Part shown: in pieces, positions 5,139-7,792 of the stretch
Position numbering within the stretch: position 1 is the first letter of the stretch
Layout: every line of letters starts with the position of its first letter
NCBI GenBank assembly: GCA_027080605.1
Contig: JALWRO010000083.1
Coordinates: 1 to 7,792 of the forward strand
Direction of reading: 5' to 3'
From: Campylobacterales bacterium
Lineage (GTDB): Bacteria > Campylobacterota > Campylobacteria > Campylobacterales > QNZT01
DNA length: 7,792 nt
Translations under genes and position numbers: made by a program
The notes under the pieces: model-generated
Told to the model about the DNA's origin: nothing
The model's database searches: none
The model's input: the letters and a program-made list of their open reading frames with translations, nothing else

Positions 5139-6326
5139 TCATAATTCTTCAATATACCAGGGCAAACCCTGTTTTTTGAGCTCTTCCATGAACGGATCGG
5201 GGTCAAACTGTTCCATATTGTAAACTCCCGGACGCATCCATTTGCCCTCCAGCATCATTTTTGCACCGATCATCGCGGGCACACCAGTTGTGTAGCTGAC
5301 CGCCTGCGAGAGGGTCTCTTTGTAGGTCTCTTCATGATCGCAGACGTTGTAGATGTAGATCTTGCGTTTTTGACCATCCTTGATCCCTTCGGCGACAATA
5401 CCGATGTTCGTTTTGCCTTTGGTACGGGCACCGAGTGTGGCGGGATCGGGGAGGAGTGTTTTGAGAAACTGGATCGGAACGATTTTGCAGCCGTTATGTT
5501 CGACCTCTTCAATCCCGAGCATACCGACATTCTCCAGACACTTCATGTGGGTCAGGTAACTCTCTCCGAAAGTCATGAAAAAGCGAATACGTTTGAGTCC
5601 TTTGATATGCCTGACCAGTGACTCCATCTCTTCATGATAGAGCAGGTAGCTATCTTTGGGACCGATCTGTGGATAGTCCCAGACCATTTTGATCTCCATC
5701 GGTTCGGTGGTAATCCACTGACCGTTTTCCCAGTAGCGTCCGTTGGCGCTCACTTCCCTCAGGTTGATTTCAGGGTTGAAATTGGTGGCGAACGGGTAGC
5801 CGTGGTCTCCGGCATTGCAGTCAAGAATGTCGATGGTGTGAATTTCGTCGAAGTAGTGTTTTTGGGCATAGGCACAAAAGACGTTGGTGACACCCGGATC
5901 GAAACCACTGCCAAGTAAAGCCATGATTCCTTTTTCTCTGTATTTGTCGTTGTATGCCCACTGCTCTTTGTATTCAAATTTCGCGGTATCGGGGTGTTCG
6001 TAGTTGGCGGTGTCGAGGTAGTGCACACCGGTTTGCAGACACGCCTCCATGATCGTCAGATCCTGATAGGGCAGGGCGATGTTAAGCACCACGTCGGGTT
6101 TGGTCTGTTCGATAAGCTTGACCAGATCTTCAACATTGTCCGCATCGACCTGTGCGATGTCGATATCGACCCCGTAACGCTCCCTGACCTCCTGCTGATA
6201 GAGTTCACATTTGGAAAGCGTGCGGCTGGCGAGTGTGATATGGTTGAATATATCGTTGTTTTGGGCACATTTGTGTACGACCACACGCCCCACGCCTCCG
6301 GCTCCGATGATGAGTACATTTGCCAT
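5139..6326 (-). CDS. Carboxynorspermidine dehydrogenase (saccharopine dehydrogenase family)
   Basis: A 395-residue NAD(P)-dependent enzyme. In Campylobacterota the family condenses aspartate semialdehyde with a diamine (putrescine or diaminopropane) and reduces the imine to carboxyspermidine or carboxynorspermidine, the step before the NspC decarboxylase in the alternative spermidine pathway. The N-terminal strand-turn-helix VLIIGAGGVG (4-13) is the dinucleotide-binding loop. ALPYQDLTIMEACLQTGVHYLDTA and the GSGFDPGVTN segment (139-148) are typical of the saccharopine dehydrogenase-like group. Saccharopine dehydrogenase proper is the alternative, but sequence style and lineage favour the polyamine enzyme. 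I chose the ATG at 6326, with AAAGG 6 bases before it. An in-frame TTG five codons upstream (6341) would place the start over that ribosome site and is rejected. nspC is not in the window. The FTR gene follows 34 bases downstream. Confidence 0.9.
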   Translation of the reverse strand: MANVLIIGAGGVGRVVVHKCAQNNDIFNHITLASRTLSKCELYQQEVRERYGVDIDIAQVDADNVEDLVKLIEQTKPDVVLNIALPYQDLTIMEACLQTGVHYLDTANYEHPDTAKFEYKEQWAYNDKYREKGIMALLGSGFDPGVTNVFCAYAQKHYFDEIHTIDILDCNAGDHGYPFATNFNPEINLREVSANGRYWENGQWITTEPMEIKMVWDYPQIGPKDSYLLYHEEMESLVRHIKGLKRIRFFMTFGESYLTHMKCLENVGMLGIEEVEHNGCKIVPIQFLKTLLPDPATLGARTKGKTNIGIVAEGIKDGQKRKIYIYNVCDHEETYKETLSQAVSYTTGVPAMIGAKMMLEGKWMRPGVYNMEQFDPDPFMEELKKQGLPWYIEEL

Positions 6327-6353
6327 AGCAGACCTTTTCAAAAAAATTCCCAG

Positions 6354-6382
6354 ATTATACCAAAAATGTCACTATATGAAAA
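6354..6382 (-). promoter_or_regulatory. Promoter of the carboxynorspermidine dehydrogenase-FTR unit
   Basis: The minus strand shows TTTTCA (6382-6377), exactly 17 bases, then a perfect TATAAT (6359-6354). The start site would be near 6347, giving a leader of about 20 bases that just accommodates AAAGG and the ATG at 6326. This placement also argues against the upstream TTG start at 6341. Confidence 0.6.
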
Positions 6383-6404
6383 AAGATCGAAGCATCCAAA
6401 GATT

Positions 6405-6434
6405 AAAAGTAAAATTTAATAGACAAAAGTAAAA
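6405..6434. repeat. Two direct copies of AAAAGTAAAA, 20 bases apart
   Basis: AAAAGTAAAA occurs at 6405-6414 and 6425-6434, in the 153-base divergent gap between carboxynorspermidine dehydrogenase and the LVIVD lipoprotein. The 20-base period is close to two helical turns, so both copies would lie on one DNA face. The second copy ends 8 bases before a TATACT (6443-6448) that could be a -10 box for the plus-strand gene, and the pair lies upstream of the minus-strand promoter. They could be regulator sites or simply A-rich DNA. Confidence 0.3.
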
Positions 6435-6479
6435 ATAAACTATATACTTGGAACAGTTTATGCTAAAAAGGATGTTTTC

Positions 6480-7169
6480 ATGCAAAAGATATTGATATTT
6501 ATCAGCCTGCTGCTGTACGGAGTAGGATGCGGTACTTCCGGAGGTAAAAGCCGTGATACGTCACTCGATGCACTCTCTGCAACATCGGAAACAGTCATCA
6601 AAGCATACAGAACACCGGAACATATTGCTATTACCGAGACAGCGGCACTCTCTTTGGAAGGGGTGGCACTTGATATTGCCCTCAGTGAAGATGGAGAATT
6701 TGCCTATATCGCTTCGGGAGATGCGGGACTGCAGGTGGTCGATATCCGTGATCCTTACAATCCGGAACTTGTTTCACTTCATGATACACCGCAATATGTT
6801 AACCGTGTTGATGTCGTGGATGGGATTGCCTATGTCAGTTACCGTGCCCAAAACTGGAGTGATTATATCTCTGTTGCTGCGTTTGATGTGCACAACCCCT
6901 ACCAAGTGAAAAACCTGGGGCATTACGAAGGTTTTCAAACCAACAGCCATACCGTATGTGAAAAAGAGGGGCTGGTATTTTTTGTCGATCATGAAGGCTT
7001 CAAAGTGGTCGAAGCGAAAAACTATCACGTGATCGGCAGGTACGATCTTTTTGATACAGCGTATGCGTTTGCCATGCGGGACAATTTCGCTTTTGTGGCA
7101 AACGGCAGAAACGGATTGACCGTGTTGCAGGCGGGGGAAGCGAGTTACCGGGCGACGCTGACGGAGTAG
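6480..7169 (+). CDS. LVIVD-repeat (beta-propeller type) lipoprotein
   Basis: 229 residues. The signal peptide ends in the lipobox YGVGC, so C17 is the lipid anchor and the protein should sit in the envelope facing the periplasm or the outside. A Ser/Thr-rich linker (18-55) precedes four repeats at about 61-98, 105-148, 155-188 and 192-225. Each has a strand that reports 'vayva' (AYIASGDAGLQVVDI, AYVSYRAQ, VFFVDHEGFKVVEA, AFVANGRNGLTVLQA) followed by a 'V-D-i' strand, and two carry an 'NP' turn (DPYNPEL, HNPYQV). This is the LVIVD pattern, a family of propeller-like surface proteins with no known reaction. Most LVIVD proteins I know of are longer and would close a propeller; four repeats may be incomplete or need partners. 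AAGGA lies 7 bases before the ATG. A TATACT (6443-6448) may be its -10 box. It ends two bases from the converging methyltransferase gene. Confidence 0.75.
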   Translation: MQKILIFISLLLYGVGCGTSGGKSRDTSLDALSATSETVIKAYRTPEHIAITETAALSLEGVALDIALSEDGEFAYIASGDAGLQVVDIRDPYNPELVSLHDTPQYVNRVDVVDGIAYVSYRAQNWSDYISVAAFDVHNPYQVKNLGHYEGFQTNSHTVCEKEGLVFFVDHEGFKVVEAKNYHVIGRYDLFDTAYAFAMRDNFAFVANGRNGLTVLQAGEASYRATLTE

Positions 7170-7171
7170 GG

Positions 7172-7792
7172 TTACGCTTTTTCCAGAATATGCAGATGTT
7201 CGAGTGTACGTCTGGCTTTGTGTGGGCGGTTGCTGTCCGCTTTGAAACGTTTGTAATCGGTTGTGACCAGATCGTAGTGACCGTAGCGTTTGAGGATTTT
7301 TTGCAAATCTTTGTGTGAAACCATCCCTTCGTTGTTGTAGCTGAGAAAGATATATTTGAAGTCGGCATCTCTGATGAGTTGATCAAAGCTGTCGTGCACT
7401 CTTTTGGTTTTGCAGTACATGGAGCGGTTGTAGTCGGTATGGGTGCCGGTTTTGCCTTTGGGTACGAAGTCAGTTTTGTATCGTGCTATCGTGTTGAGCA
7501 GGTGGTAATTGGCACCGTACTGGCGTCCGTTGTAGGGCGGGTCGAGGTAGAGAATATCTCCGGAAATTTTTTTGATCAGTGTATTGCTGTCTTCGTTATA
7601 GACTTCATGAGAATGGTTGTTGTACTCAAAAAGTGCCGGTTCGAGTTTGAGGGGTGCCTGTGCGGTAAGTTTGAGATCTTTGAGAAACGAGCCGTAAACG
7701 GAAGCGGTGTTGGAGACTTTATCCAGAGACTCCAGCAGGGAAGCGAGCAGAAAAAAGTAGAGGTTTTCATCCTCTCTGTACGCTTCGATTGC
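7172..7792 (-). CDS. D12-class adenine-specific DNA methyltransferase, C-terminal part
   Basis: 206 residues up to the TAA at 7172-7174; the frame is open to the right edge, so the N-terminus with the usual FxGxG-type SAM loop is beyond the window. The catalytic motif IV DPPY is at 7532-7543 (read DILYLDPPYNGRQYGANYHLL), the signature of N6-adenine methyltransferases. The downstream segments KGKTGT, KYIFLSYNNEGMVS and the basic C-terminus RFKADSNRPHKARRT fit the D12 class and resemble methylases of type II restriction systems. An internal ATG at 7420 is not the start, because the frame with DPPY continues well upstream. The protein would methylate adenine in a short recognition site. Whether a restriction enzyme accompanies it cannot be seen; none lies on the left side. 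It converges on the LVIVD gene with a two-base gap. Confidence 0.88.
   Translation of the reverse strand, partial: AIEAYREDENLYFFLLASLLESLDKVSNTASVYGSFLKDLKLTAQAPLKLEPALFEYNNHSHEVYNEDSNTLIKKISGDILYLDPPYNGRQYGANYHLLNTIARYKTDFVPKGKTGTHTDYNRSMYCKTKRVHDSFDQLIRDADFKYIFLSYNNEGMVSHKDLQKILKRYGHYDLVTTDYKRFKADSNRPHKARRTLEHLHILEKA

Noticed and set aside
6327..6341. TTG start giving a five-residue longer carboxynorspermidine dehydrogenase
   Set aside because: The TTG overlaps the AAAGG ribosome site that serves the ATG at 6326, and the family starts directly at MANVLIIGAGG.
7000..7386. Minus-strand frame of 128 codons spanning the LVIVD and methyltransferase ends
   Set aside because: It is a frame-shifted shadow of the methyltransferase and antisense of the LVIVD gene; the frame containing DPPY is the real one.
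7172..7420. Methyltransferase fragment starting at the ATG at 7420 as an 82-residue small gene
   Set aside because: The same frame stays open to 7792 and encodes the DPPY motif upstream, so this ATG is internal.

Overview
The window looks like chromosomal DNA from a free-living, chemolithotrophic-type member of the Campylobacterota (Sulfurovum/Sulfurimonas-like). Support for this is a NrdB of the kind found in that group, a carboxynorspermidine dehydrogenase (the alternative spermidine route used there), a stand-alone ferredoxin:thioredoxin reductase catalytic subunit, moderately AT-rich DNA, A/T-rich promoters dominated by their -10 box, and very tight gene packing. The genus is inferred from remembered protein families, not from a search.

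Layout. Positions 1-2057 are all on the minus strand: an outer-membrane beta-barrel protein (1164-2057), then nrdB (85-1107) with its own likely promoter, then the start of a probable carbon-nitrogen hydrolase that begins at a TTG inside the nrdB 3' end and runs off the left edge. A 108-bp divergent region with a strong sigma70-type promoter and an alternating inverted-repeat cluster leads into a plus-strand gene of unknown function (2166-2681). This converges, one base apart, with a minus-strand pair: a cysteine-rich lipoprotein (3507-4061) translationally coupled by an ATGA overlap to a YbbO-like short-chain dehydrogenase (2683-3510). A divergent META/HslJ-type lipoprotein (4165-4704) follows and converges on a second minus-strand pair, carboxynorspermidine dehydrogenase (5139-6326) and the FTR catalytic subunit (4754-5104). 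A long hairpin lies between the converging ends. A plus-strand lipoprotein with four LVIVD-type beta-propeller repeats (6480-7169) converges, two bases apart, with the C-terminal two thirds or so of a D12-class adenine DNA methyltransferase (7172-7792), whose N-terminus is beyond the right edge.

Functional threads are loose. Two cytoplasmic enzymes serve core biosynthesis (deoxyribonucleotides, polyamines), one protein concerns thiol redox control, and four exported proteins (one barrel, three lipoproteins) concern the envelope. I found no tRNA, rRNA, CRISPR array, insertion sequence or integrase. No clear new multi-gene system is visible. The items most worth following up are the lipoprotein with five CX3C motifs coupled to an SDR, the FTR subunit with altered motif spacing placed behind a polyamine gene, the short four-repeat LVIVD lipoprotein, and the unclassified 171-residue gene with its repeat-bearing promoter.
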